Shown one piece after another: positions 50,711 to 63,500 of a DNA stretch of 64,000 bases. Made by a program: the position numbers and the translations under genes. Each line of letters starts with the position of its first letter. Position 1 is the first letter of the stretch. Under the pieces are notes generated by a model. The model made no database searches and was not told the DNA's origin. It saw nothing but the letters and a program-made list of their open reading frames with translations. The stretch comes from Petrosia ficiformis (Eukaryota > Porifera > Demospongiae > Haplosclerida > Petrosiidae): contig OX345636.1 of assembly GCA_947044365.1 (NCBI GenBank), positions 22,291,466-22,355,465 on the forward strand, written 5' to 3'.

Positions 50711-51163
50711 CATCCCTATGATTGCTTTACAAATTTAAGTAAAGATAAACGTATCTCTATGACTGCTTTGTGGTGTCCAGCATTCGGTAATCATGGCTGA
50801 CTTTATCAAGCATGAAAGACAACAGCTTATTATTTTGATTATCTACTCTCCTGACCTTTCAAAGGACCTTGTAGAACTTTAGGAATATATTTCAGGCAGA
50901 ATAGCTAGCTATTAGTTCTAGTTTCTACGTAAGCTACACAGATTTCTTTCTGCTGCTGTGTAGAGCTTGATCAATGATCGCGCGTTCTTTTACGCGCCAC
51001 GCCCATTAATTGACCGAGCCCCCGGGAATGATGTAACTTCCTTAACTACGTATACAACGCATACTCGCGTAAGTGGACACAAGAAAATATATATATATAT
51101 ATATAAACATACATCGAACCCGTGGGAAAGCAATCATAGGGATGGCCCTGCGGGCCATAAAAA
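50711..51163. mobile_element. MITE family A, copy 5
   Basis: Begins catccctatgattgcttta with the doubled terminal block and ends gggaaagcaatcatagggat and gccctgcgggccataa. The interior is close to copy 4. Copies 4 and 5 bracket the gene at 50104-50500. Confidence 0.8.
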
Positions 51164-51429
51164 AAAAGTTATATCTTGCTCTCTCTCTCCAGCTCTGTTC
51201 AATCTTTGTACTTGCCTTTCCTGTTCTAAACGCCCTTTTTTTTGCCCGACTCAAATTATATTTGTTCATCATTATGTGTAACATATCTTTCTCTTTGTAT
51301 AAAAATTGTTCTTGCTGAAATACTACTCATTTTACTTCATTATTAAATTCAAACTTGTTATACAGTCAAGCAATTGTGGACGCATACTGTTGTTAACATT
51401 ATGGTAATTTCCTGAAACTCGATCTAGTT

Positions 51430-51910
51430 CACAAAATGTCTCATACTTCTATTGACCAAGAACACATTTCACTAATGTCATCATATTTTTTAGCATGTTG
51501 CTCTGTCAGTGTCATCGATATCTTGGTGTTTTTCAACTTTATTCCTTTCTTTTTTTCTCTATTAATCATAAGATATTTCTCTTATTTTGATCTTCTCCAT
51601 TTAGAAATTTTGTGCAACATTGAGGGCTTAACTTAGTCTATATATAATTACCCGTGTCTGCACTTCTAAAGCCTTTTAACTACAATAGAAGATTGAGTTT
51701 CAGCCTTAACATAATTTCTGAAATGTCATCATCTTTTTATACTTCCATTAGTCAACTTAATATTGCTCTGTCAGTGTCATCCTGGAGCTTTTGAACTTTA
51801 TTCCTTTCTTCTTTTCTCTACGATATTTCTCCATATAAGTTTATCTGATTTATCTCTTCTCCATTTACGAATTTTTGAACGACATTGAGGGCTTCATACC
51901 TTTCTTGTTT
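51430..51910. repeat. Imperfect direct duplication of about 230 bp
   Basis: 51470-51640 and 51720-51900 share the ordered blocks gctctgtcagtgtcatc, actttattcctttctt, ttttctct, atatttct, cttctccattta and acattgagggctt. On the minus strand both copies give lysine-rich coiled-coil-like peptides (REKKKGIK...MTLTEQ) with stops. This is possibly a decayed repeat-containing exon pair. Confidence 0.55.
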
Positions 51911-52517
51911 TCATCTTCTTTTTCTTACAGTATTTTTTTTTTCAATTTGCAAATTGAAGCCTAGCGTACTTGACCAAACATTCTTATTTTCTTTCTTTTG
52001 AAATCTTTTCCCATTTGCAAAATTATGGGCGCGGTTTAAAATATAAAATAATTGACCCGTTAATTTGTTTATTACTCACCAGCCAACTCACCATGGTTTC
52101 TACGTATAGGCGTCGTTTAGGCGAGGCTAAAAATACATTACGTACTATATAGACCTCACCACATCAAAGGGATGATGTCACCATCATATAATTATTTGGG
52201 TTTTGTGTCCAAGGATGTGCCTTTATCACATCCGAGGACACAAAACGAGTTTAAAACAGCTTCCGTCAGTTCCTTGAGGGGGTGCATTTTCCTAAAGCAG
52301 GATAAATCGTCCTAGGATAGAATATCCTAGGGGGATGTTCTCCTAGGATAGCGCAACCGGATGCGTTATCATAGGAAAGATTATCCGGGGGGTTGCGTTT
52401 TGGATTGGACTGGTGTCACGTGACCCCCAAAATTCAGCCGGATTGCTTAACTTTTACTAACTGAGATGGGAGGAGCTGATTCGATTTAATTTCCTGTGTA
52501 TAATTATATATTCAATA
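51911..52517. promoter_or_regulatory. Region upstream of the EXTL2-like gene
   Basis: Contains a lone transposon end (gatgatgtcaccatcat, 52162-52185), a short hairpin (gggttttgtgtcc / ggacacaaaac at about 52196-52250) and repeated cctaggata blocks at 52308-52345. It is less AT-rich near 52280-52440, where the promoter of the EXTL2-like gene is expected. No TATA box was assigned. Confidence 0.4.
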
Positions 52518-55500
52518 ATGTGGAGGCATAAATTCAAAATACTGGCAGTTGTCATTGTTGTATACCTGTTTCTTGTCTTATTACATAACTACATGGATGT
52601 GAGTACTAGAACTGAACTACATACAACACTGTTAGTTAAGGCTCTTGGTGACCTCCAAGCAAAGTCAGCTAATGTGGGAGTCAGTTTTTATAGCCCGTTA
52701 TCATCTTCAATTAAGGAAACACAAGAAATTGTGAGTAATCTTTTTAAAAAATCAGCAGAACTTCAACATGCATTTAGTAATACATTTGATAAATTCACTA
52801 TTGTGATGCCCACATACAACAGAACAGAAACCTTGTCGACTATATTCCATCATTATTGTGAGATGCCTGATATTATTGACCAAATTGTAGTGGTATGGAA
52901 CAATATTGGAGAGCTTGTTCCTCAAAAAGTACAGGAATATTCTTGTAAGGTACCTATAAAGTTCTTACTGCAGAAAACCAACAGACTGATTAACAGATTC
53001 ATACCCTATCCTGAAATTAAAACTGACTGTGAGTTTATTAAATAAGTTGCTGTTTTCAGTTATATTTGGTTTATTTCTGTTGCCATTATCAGAAGTTCAG
53101 TCCAAAGTGAATTATTTTGTTTAGTGTCATGGTTATAAGTAATCCTAAGTATATAAACAATTATTAGTTATTAGTTTCTTATCCTACAGACACACGCTTG
53201 ATATAGCAAGCAAATGCATGTTCAGTTTTTTCTAGCTGTACTATATATATATATATAATACCATTAATTTTTAAATTTTAATATGCATGGAACTGCCGGG
53301 TAGAGTACAAAAGTTCAGTGATAATATGTAGTAGTAGTACAGTGTTTTCCCCAGGATAAATATTAATGGTGAGGGAGTGCATCCATGGTACATGATGTTT
53401 GGTAAACAATGTTCAATCAGTACTGTTTTTCAGTATAAACTTTAAAATTAAAGGGTGGCTGAGCGTCATGTTACCACCCTTTGGGGGAAACACTGTAGTA
53501 TGTCAGTTTTAGAGGGTATGAAAAATATAATTGTGTTTTTGTGGTCTAGGCCTAGTTTGTAGGCGGGGTTAAGTATAGTGTTAGTTATTTTATTGTTTGT
53601 AATGACAACATGGATGTATATATCCATGAAAACGCTCATTACAACATAGTTTTAGAAACTTCTCTGTTGCTATTTAATAAAGATTACAAGTGTTTAGTTT
53701 CTGCGCATGCGCAAACATTAAACAAATAACTAAATACCAAAAATATATCCAGCTGGCCAATAAATGTCTGGATAAACGGATATTTGTTTCAGCCATAGTA
53801 TAGGTCAATCCTCTAGAATATGATACAGACCATGATAAGGAAGCACCACATTCCAATTCTTGGATTCTCATAGTTATGACATGTACACAATAACCCTTCC
53901 TCCAACTATGTATTGAAGTTTATTAGCCATCTTAACATAGTAAATTATGTGTTTTTTTTTGTGTATAGGTAATTTTACCTCTTGCAATCGTCAATAAATC
54001 AGTCATTATAATTCTTGTTTCCCATACACTTGTCTATTTATATATGTATATGTGTATATGTTGTGGCTATACAAATATGTGAACTCCTAGCTGTTAATAT
54101 GCTGTTTATAGTAAATAGTTGTTGTTTGTCAAAGCAATACAAAAGAGTTGATTTTAGTTGTACTGTGAGTAAGTACATTGTGTGTTAATCCCTAATATTT
54201 TCAAAGTTGATGTTATACCATGTAAAAAGCTGTTGATTGTTTATCACTACTAATATCAACTGCTTCCAAACTTTATGTTATATAGTTGAGAACACACAAC
54301 CTGTATAAACTATTCTAATTTGTTGAAACATCTTAGTTTTTACAGTGGACTAAGTCCAGTTTATAATTATCAATGTGAACTTGATAAGGAGTTCGTACAG
54401 TCGACTAGGGTTGGGTGATATACTGGTGATTTGAATCATTGTAAGATTACCATGGCTGTATAACTGTATATACAGTCATACCCACTCTAACCAAAATTTA
54501 TATTAGTCAAAAAACTGTACTTGTTAATTGAGTTTGTTAATAGTACTTGTTAATTGAGTTTATTGTTTTTGGCAATAACTGTGAGTTGATTTTCTACTAT
54601 CACCCAACCCTATAGTCGACAAAGTAGTTTATGTAGGAAATGACAAATTGATTGTATAAGATCTGACAAATGTTGCCAGGAAGTAATTCCCTTAAAACTT
54701 CATGTCTGCAAATAATGTGTTCAACTTCAACCAATAATTTTGGATTTGTTTTGCTATTCTGATCTTGAGTTGGGAATGCCTCAACCCACTTAACAATTTC
54801 CATCTGAGGTGTGAGGTATCACTAATACTTTGTAAAAACAATTGGCAATAGTCAAAGAACATAATGGGAATACACTTCAATATCTTGATATGCTCGACAA
54901 TGATGATGTACACCAGGTACATACAATCCCACTAGAACCTTATGGTCAGCTTTTCGTATTATCACTTTACTGAAAATATTCCAAAGTTGGTTTCTTTCAA
55001 AACAGATTAGCTCATTGTTTCTGGAACAGCTAGTCTTGGATGGTCATTCCTGCTTGTGTCCACTAAAGAATTTGTCATGCTACAACTTGGTTATAACTTA
55101 TTAGAATGGGGAATGCTTAGCACAAAAATGAGGATGTTCACGGCATGTTTTTATAAAGGGTGTGGTTATTTTCCCCATATATTAATGTACATGCCAAGTT
55201 TTTAATTCTAATATTGCAATAGTTTTTGGTTCAATATTATCTCATAGTTCAAGTAAATTATAAACAATAGAAGTGTATGCTATATTAGTGATAATGTGTG
55301 TATTTTTTATCTGCATGTTTATTGAAGGGGCTTAGGCCAACAACATGTAGTAACCAGTTGAGGTAGTCTTATGCCCAGACCATCATGCCCTATGTGCGAA
55401 GATGATCTAGAACAGTTGCTTCAAATTCTTGGTCCAAACGTCTTTTCCATTAAAAAAGGACGTTCATTGTAATGAACATCCTTTCTGAGTGGAAAAGACG

Positions 55501-57911
55501 TTTGCACTTGGACCAAGAAGTTGAGGGGCTTTAGCGCTCTACACCCTATTCCATTGTGTATGATAATTAAGGAGCTAAATTACCTTTATTGTCATTCTCA
55601 CTGAGTGCAACCCACGACAAAATTAACTTTCACTAGAATAATGAATATCTTCACATCATCTTGTATACAAAAAACCCAAAAAAGTATTTTTGCCTTTGTC
55701 TACATAACTCATATGAGTAGTTGGTAGATCTGTGAACATTCATGTGTAGGTCTTATTACTTGGTGTTTTAGGGCTTTGTTAAACAATTTCCAAAGCATAA
55801 TTAATAGAACCTACCAATTGATTTCACTGGATAGAAACTGTATAATTTATTCATAAAATTAATTATTATCTAATTCATTAAAGGTGTTTTATCACTTGAT
55901 GATGATCGTTTAGTTCCAAAAGAAGCACTTCAATTTGGATTTCAAGTTTGGAAGGTAAGTGGACATAATTAATGTCTGTTTACTTTTCACAACTTAATAT
56001 CTGGGCAATTATGACTACCTTAAGAGCATTATGAACGGGTACCAAATTTAGTGATATGCTGTTAATAGACCATTTAATGGGTATTAAATTTAGCATTTTC
56101 TGAATAATAATAAAAAGCCACACCCACAAATTTAACTTTGATCTAAAAAAGTTTGTGGCTGACGTTGTAGTGACTTTTCCATGTGGCTATTGTGTATAGA
56201 ACAGTCTGGAGTCCACTTCTTAATGAAAGGTTGAATACTACATGAATCTTGGATAATTTGGATAATCTTAATAATCTGATTCCTTCTGCATGAGGATACA
56301 ATGATAATCCAGAATAAAATACTGTAATACGGAGTTGAAAATTTCAAATTTCTGGATTCAGAAAACTCTTTTTAAAATTTGAATTTTGAAATTAGTATGA
56401 ACTGAAGTTAAGTTGGTCAATAAACCATGCAATCATAGGGATGGCCTACAGGCCATAAAAATAATTGGAACAGTGCTCTCTCAATAATCCATGAGATAAT
56501 TGCACATGTTGAGATCTATAAAATGCCTGGGAATTCCTTACACAATTCTTTAACTCAAAGCAATTAAACAACATTTACACAAATGATATATTTTGAATTT
56601 CTTCTCTTGTACAGAATTCTCCACATTTAGTTGTTGGTTATGTTGCTCGTACTCATGGGAGAAAGAATGGAAAGTACTATTATAGAAAACGCACTGTCCG
56701 ACATGGGGAGAAGTATTCAATTATTCTCACTGTTGCAGCATTTCTACATGTGAAATATCTTGATTTGTTTACAAATGTTGCTCCTCAAGAAATTCGTGAT
56801 TTTGTCAATAAGTATCAAAATGGTGAAGATCTTGGTATGTTAGCTGTTGTATCGAATCACTTGAGTAAGATTGACGAACCTCAATGTGCCTGTTTGTGGG
56901 TACGTGAAGAATGCCAATCAACAAAGCTGAGTAAGTAAATCTTACGTAAAGGTGTATGTGAAACATACGTTTTGTTTATACATTACACTATTACTACAAC
57001 TAGGTACCCTACGTTTTGTCAAGTTACATATGAGTCTGTGCGATTATTGTGATTATTGGCTACCTTACATATGTATGTAGATTTCCTTCAACAATCAAAT
57101 TGATACCTTTTATATGTTGAGTAAACAGTGTTGAAAAACTGATTTAGTACTGAAAACCTGAAGTTATGGCACAATAATAATTATATTTGTGACCACGATA
57201 TGGCAGTATTTAGACGATATGATTATCACAGGAAATTTTAATCACAATTATCACGATAATCAAAATATTGCCCATCCCTATTATAATAAGTAATTATGAA
57301 TTGTTATTAGTGACAATTCATGTTTGACTACTTAGCTCTACAATTATTCAATTCATGCATGAAACAACAAATTCTCTTTATATCCTGCATTTTGTACAAG
57401 AAACCAAAAGCCTTTCATTCAATAAGAAGTTTTGTTTGTTTTATGTACAAATTAAACAATTGACAATAATATATAATTTATACGGATTATAATTTGTGTG
57501 TACACTCAGGAATGCTAATTAGGCCTAGGGCAAAACCACTATGTGGTGTAATGATACAATTTGTGAACTGGTGGTTCAATCACTCTGCTTTGTGTTGTTT
57601 TATTGTTTAACATTTTCAGCTTATACCCAAAATCAATGCAAGCTAATTGGTAGATTCTTGAAGGACAACAGATTAACTTACTTTTTGAAATACATGTCCT
57701 TACTAATTTGTAGATTATCCTGGTATATTTGTGGAGATGACATCTTATGCATAATTATATTTCTAACTCAGGTGATCATGGACTACATAAACAAAGTCAT
57801 CATTTTGAAGAGCGTACTGAATGTTTAAACATGTTAAGTGATATTTATGGAACATTACCTCTTCAATACTGTTCTCTTGAAGTGCGAAAGACCAAAAAAA
57901 GGAATGATTGA
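52518..57911 (+). CDS. EXTL2: EXTL2-like glycosyltransferase, family GT64
   Basis: Four exons, 52518-53028, 55884-55954, 56615-56930 and 57772-57911, join in frame to 345 aa (human EXTL2 is 330). Residues 8-22 form one hydrophobic segment after a short basic tail, a type II signal anchor expected to place the catalytic domain in the Golgi/ER lumen. The GT64 domain starts at FTIVMPTYNRTETLSTIFHH, followed by DQIVVVWNNIGELVP, NRFIPYPEIKTDCV, the metal-binding triplet DDD at 176-178, NSPHLVVGYVAR, YSIILTVAAFLHVKYLDLFT, GEDLGMLAVVSNHL and, at the end, CLNMLSDIYGTLPLQY. Family members add N-acetylhexosamine to glycosaminoglycan linker or backbone acceptors. Substrate specificity cannot be read here. 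The C-terminal FGFPYAN-like end of human EXTL2 is replaced by a lysine-rich tail. Confidence 0.9.
54406..54612. mobile_element. hAT-type MITE (TAGGGTTGGGTGATA family)
   Basis: The 207-bp element has perfect ends TAGGGTTGGGTGATA / ATCACCCAACCCTA. Flanks are cagtcgac (54398-54405) and tagtcgac (54613-54620), an 8-bp target duplication with one mismatch. It lies in the first intron of the EXTL2-like gene. Confidence 0.75.
55421..55524. repeat. 104-bp hairpin palindrome
   Basis: tcaaattcttggtcc, then aaacgtcttttcca, is mirrored by tggaaaagacgttt and ggaccaagaagttga. A second inner palindrome, ggacgttcattgtaatgaac, sits at the centre. A MITE or a foldback transcript is possible. It lies in the first EXTL2 intron. 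Confidence 0.7.
56428..56462. mobile_element. Solo end of MITE family A
   Basis: gcaatcatagggatggccta and caggccataaaaat match the right end of the family A copies. No left end was found. It lies in the second intron of the EXTL2-like gene. Confidence 0.6.
57180..57283. mobile_element. Probable hAT-type MITE fragment
   Basis: The right end tattgcccatcccta resembles hAT-type termini in this window; a similar end, tattgctcatcccta, occurs at 36343-36357. The interior has gtgaccacgatatggcag and tatcacgataatc. The left end and target duplication are unclear. Confidence 0.4.
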
Positions 57912-59576
57912 TATGATTTGAGGAAAAAATATTGTATATTAATCTTATATTGAAACAATAATTATGTGCACATCTTTCTATAATTATAATAATTATACTG
58001 TTATTATCATGACCTACAATTTTAATGGCCCACCTTTTACACGGATGGACAGTGGTATAGAAAGAAAGTTTAAGTTTTGTGCAAACCATTTTGTGGCAAT
58101 AGTCAATAATCATTATGTTAGTGGATTTTCTGTGTACTAGTCTGCCACTTGGAATTAATGGTTCTCGGAAGTCCTTCAGGTGTATTATGAATAATTAAGT
58201 AGTTCCTTACCTTACCATATTGTCCCTACAATACATGTTCTACCTATGTAAATTGATAAGGTGACTTGGTTTTAACTTTATTATTTTTAAAATTATTAAC
58301 AGATGCATTTCTGACTCAAACAGTTCAATAATACTCGGATCTCACAGTAATACAAAACTACAAATGCATCTCCTTTTCTTTTATTATTATTATGAAGCAC
58401 ATTAGGTACATCCTGTGGTGTGACTTGGGTGGTAGGATGTACTATAGCCTGACAGCGCATCACTCAAGATCTCAAGTCTACAAAGGAACATGATTCTGGG
58501 ATTTCAAAAAATGATTATAATTATATTCATAAATAATATATAGTTATAGTATTAAGGTTGTAGTCTTTTCCGTGGGCGGATGCTACTCCAATCAGTTTCT
58601 AGTCTTGCAAGCTTCTTGCATAATACAATCTGGTTCCATTCTGTATTTTTTGGAAGCCACACCCACCCGGGGGTATAATTATTGGGCCTAAATGTTTTTC
58701 AGAAACAAAGCTAAACACGGCCCATCAGAGAACTCCTCTGCAATTGATTGGATGGAGTACTGAAGGTTTTTAAAAGACAGTAGTTGATAATGACAGTGAG
58801 ATGAGAGTCAGAGTGACTTTGAAAACAGGGGGAAGGGGATGAGGTCGAAGGTTATTTAGCACTGATTACTGATTCACACTAGACTACATTTGTACATTTC
58901 ATTAGAAACATAATAATCATGCTTATAACGGACATTAGCTACAAGCAAATATTATTAATTTATGTTCCTCATGGATTTTCGATTTATAATATGGGAGTTT
59001 GCAAAACAGAATGGACACAAAGTCCTTTTATTGTACATGCATATGTTTATATGTGTCAATTTTAATGGGTAGGTGGAAAACACAGACTAGGAAGCCACTA
59101 CATGCATGATTGATTTGTGGTCTAGGGAATTGACAATAGTGATGTTATTACTATCGTGACTACTGCGACTGTAGTGACTATTGTGACAATAGTGATGGTT
59201 GTGATAGTAGTAGTGATCTACTGTGACAGCTGTGACATTAGTGACTACTTTGACAGGATTGACTTGAATTGCATAACAGTGGTCAGTACATGATTATGTT
59301 CCTATTTTGACTATAATAGTGTACATGCATGCACTATTTTTTGCACGTGTTTGTTGATGTTTGTACTTCGTGCATGTTCATGTTACATGTACATGCATGC
59401 ATGCATGCTTATATCTTGCATCTTATTCTTTAAAATATTTACTCACACACTGAATCACATTCATTATTTCACAGCAGCTCTTTCAACAAAATGAGATCAC
59501 AGTAATTAACAGATTAAGATGTCAAACATAACTGAAACAGTAAACAGATATTAATCATTTCTTTACATTCAACAGT
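57912..59576. other. Intergenic stretch after the EXTL2-like gene
   Basis: No gene was recognised. It includes the EXTL2-like 3' UTR, a degenerate run of gtgacta-type units at about 59140-59270, and acatgcatgc palindromes near 59390. The rest is unremarkable AT-rich sequence. Confidence 0.4.
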
Positions 59577-59705
59577 AAGGTCTCCAGTATTGTAGAAGAC
59601 TACTCATTCAATAAAGAATCGGCAAAGGGTGAATTGAAGAGAAAGAGGGAACCTGAGAATATTGTTGGTACAAAGAAAAGTAAAAAGAGGCCAAGAAGAC
59701 TATAA
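59577..59705 (+). CDS. Possible terminal exon with a basic C-terminus, parent gene not found
   Basis: After a splice-acceptor-like cattcaacag the frame reads KVSSIVEDYSFNKESAKGEL and then KRKREPENIVGTKKSKKRPR, RL, stop. The clustered basic motifs would suit a nuclear localisation signal. The compositional bias and clean stop look like a real last exon. No upstream exon was recognised between 57912 and 59576, and the phases do not fit the EXTL2-like gene. It may be an exon of an unrecognised gene or a processed remnant. Confidence 0.3.
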   Translation, partial: KVSSIVEDYSFNKESAKGELKRKREPENIVGTKKSKKRPRRL

Positions 59706-60578
59706 ATTTGAAACTGCAAATCATTTCATTTTAAAGCTTGTTGTGGATAAAGAACTACTGCTGCTGAATGACATAGCTGATAAAAGATGAGGAACCAGCA
59801 TTATTATTTACTTAGAAATTGAAGAGTGAATTCATGAATTTTTCTGTCAATGTCTATAATTATAATATTAGATTACGTACCATAATGTAATCTAGAGAAA
59901 CCTAATAATCACTGCAATAACAACAACAAACCTTTTCACATATTGATAGCACGGATAACATACTATATAATTACTTCATAATTATGAAGGAAATTAATGA
60001 GATCATCCTGAGTTTTTACATATAATACACACCATCAAACATGTTCTTCCCAAAAAACCATAGATAGAACAATGATTACTGATATATTTATAATGATTAT
60101 GATCATCAATAAATATAATCGTCATTATCCCAAACTGAATCCACTTTTCAGTAGTTCTTTATTGAATAAGTAGTCATCTACAATATAGGAGAGCTTACTG
60201 TTGAAAGTAAAGGAATTGTTAATATCAGTTGACTTCTGTAAGTCTTTCTTTTCACTATTTATGTTTGACATCTTATTCTGCTTACTGAGATCTTGATTTT
60301 TTTTATGGAGATGCATACGAGCGCACATACACATACATCAGTGTAAATTGCCAATCATGCGTGCGTGTATGCAGGCATGCAATTACTAACAATTTCGTAT
60401 TTAAAATATAATCAAATTTGATCAGTCAGTAGTGATATAATAATAATAATAATAATAATGTTTAATGATAAGAATAGCAATCATGATGATAATAATGGTT
60501 ATCTAGGTAATTATTTTAATTTTATTTTTATTTGGGGGGTGGGGGGGAGGGGAGGTGGAAGGGGTTAAGGGGTAGCAG
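59706..60578. other. Intergenic stretch before the transposase-USP gene
   Basis: AT-rich with a (taa)n run at about 60438-60460 and a G-rich run (ggggggtggggggg, 60534-60560). No gene was identified. The first exon(s) and promoter of the following gene may lie in or before this stretch. Confidence 0.4.
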
Positions 60579-63500
60579 GAAGGTTTTGCGATGTGTCACA
60601 TTAAAACAATATGATGCTGGACTTCCACTTTACCTTTCAACTCCGTTAGAATGGTCAGAAAAAAAGTTGCAAGTATATTATTGTAGTAATCTATTATCAT
60701 TTTGGAATTATTGACATTATTCCTACACAGCACCATGTTTCTTCTCCTGATTGGGAGGAAAACAGTTATTTTTGTGCATCACTTCAAAAGGAAGTTAAGA
60801 TAAAGCTCTCTTGGGATGAGTGGGAATCCATGGGAGGTCCCCAACATACTCTCAGTGATGAATGGTATATTCCCGTCATAAAACTATTGTCAGCAACAAA
60901 CCCATTTTGTACGTTGATGTTTGACAGAAAGTGGGTGAAGAAATCATTTCGAAAACAGTCTAAATATCTTTTTAGATGCTATGGTCACTGTGCTTTTGCA
61001 AATTGCCAAGTATCCTTCGTTTTTGTGTTTTGGATGCAAAATTTGAGCCAAAAAATCACCAATCGCTTGATGTAGAAATTTATTATAATGGTAATCCTTT
61101 TCATTTAAAAGGTGAGAAACATTCTCGACCAATCAAAAAGTCAGAACGTTCTCTCCTTAAGCATTCGTTGAAGTTTAATTCACCATCTTCCATTTATATG
61201 AAAAGATTCTCCAAACTCTCCGAGAGAACTTGATTCAGGAAATAGGGATAAAGTTGGAAGTAGTCCGTCTGTCTTACAAAAAATTTCCTCTGAGGGTAAA
61301 AAAGAGAAATACAGAGATGTTGATTTGATTACCTCTCTTCACATACTGAAGTGTGAATTTGATGGTACTCACTCAGCTGGCCATGGAGCATGTGCCGAAT
61401 ACATTCAAAGAATTTGTGCATTTCCTTTCCATGTGATGTGCTACACTCCAATTGGAATTCGCTTGTATCATAACCTTGCCAAAGACAGTACGTTATTTTG
61501 TGATGCTACTGGAACAATTGTATCCATGAAAGGTCAGAATTGCATCAAAGATAAAGCTTTGTATTATGCCTTAGTTTTGAGACATCCTTCAGGCAAGCAT
61601 CCTCCGGTTGCCTTTGCAGAATTTTTATCAAACGAACACTCTGTTCTTGCTGTTTGTTTCTTCTTAGAAAATTTCCGAAATCACGAAAGAAACATCTATG
61701 GTCGAAAAAACCTCATAATCCCAAAGCACGTGGTCATTGACAGGAGCTTAGTTTTACTGTTGAGCTTTCTAAAAGTTTATAATTCTGAGTCTCTTTCTGA
61801 TTATGTACATCGGTGTTTTAGAATAGTGACTGGGTGTGCAGAGACAGGTGATCATAACTTAATGTTCATCCATGCATGTGTAAGTCATGTGATGAAAAGT
61901 GCTAGGAATGATTTCAAAAAGCTCTTGTAAGTGTATAGTATTCATTTATTTTAGAATATTTGCACATTGCTATTTCATTTATTGCAGCAAAGGTGAAGGT
62001 TATCGATTTGCCATGTATGCATTTTCCATCCTTCTTAATTCATGGAGTTTAGAACGATTTATTTCAAGACTGAGACTCTGTGTTACTGTTTTCCAGTCAC
62101 CTACTGTTGATGAACCTGTGTACAGTAGTTATGAACAGTTAATGCAAATAATGAGAGAGCTGCCAAATGAAGAGAATGAGAGTGATGAAAGTCCATTGTT
62201 AACTGATCATAATCTCCTCAGTGACGATTTTTCAGAAGATACTTCTGAAGAAAGAGAAGTTTACATGGAAGCTAGTAGGCCTTTCCTTCCTTATATAATG
62301 GGAAGGATAAGCGATGTACATATATCAGGTAATAGCGATGGTAAATCTGATAATCTCTTTCAGTTTGGGTGGCTGAACACTATGGAACGAAAGTGGCTAT
62401 CTCTAACACCATTTTGGTCATGCATCCTAAGAGGTATCATTCTACATTCATTTAATTGGCAACTCACTTTGTCTTCAATTAAATAGGTGATCCATCTCGT
62501 TACAAGGATTGGCAAGGTGCCCAGTCTACTGAGTTTGCTGATGTGTCTGCAGTGAGTTTGCAATATTGAACTACCATGTTAATAAAGTCGCTTTAATTTG
62601 TTTAGCAAGTTGCTGTAGAGAGAACTTCAGGAGCAATTGAGGCCTGGAATAGTATATTAAAGAATAATGACCATCCCAACCATCGCCTGAGACCAGATAT
62701 TTTTATTAAAGATCATTACCCAATACTTAAGGGTAGGCAAATGGCTTTTATCGACAATTTGTCCTCTAAACAGAAGAAAAAATTGACAGTCAGTGTTTCC
62801 TTACTTTAGTTATGGTATGTAATAATCAACTTTTTTTGCAGAGAACCTTGAATAAACCGAACAAACCGTTGAAGGAAGAGTGGGCAAGGAGACCTAAGAA
62901 GTGGAAGTTACCTTTTACTAATCGTGGAGTTTATCAGCAACCACCATTAAAAAACTTCAAAATTTTAAAGTATGGTTATACTACAAATGAATTCGAACAT
63001 GCATGCACACAGTAATTCCCTATATGCATTCACTATAATAGCACCCCAGAGCAAGATGAAGTAGACAAAATGGACCCAGTTTTGGATTGTGTAATCATTA
63101 AAAGCAGCAGGTATGTGGCACTTATAAAAATTTTGCTGTTCATTTATCAATTTTGCTTTTAAGAGCAACTAGTCAGAAAACTGAGGTAAATATTAAATAT
63201 GATATTATACTCAATCCTATGTCACAAAATGCTTTGTCTAGGATATTACATCGTTGCCTATAATCTTGAGAAAGCAGCCAAATAGGGGCATTTCTAATAA
63301 ATGTTTGAAGTATTGTTGGGGTAACTCAGTCATTCAAGCCCTGGAATGCACTAGCCTGCCACTTTTTCTACAAGGTAAACTTACACTACTGACCTCATTT
63401 TATATTCAACATGCATGTCACGCTCAACAGGAATTCCATTGAATAAGATGCAACAGGATTACCTTGAATTACATTGTCGCTTACAAAAAGGAAAGATTGG

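Noticed and set aside
60125..60334. 69-codon minus-strand frame rich in Lys, Ser and Asn
   Set aside because: Composition is AT-driven, no partner exon was seen on the minus strand and no family was recognised.
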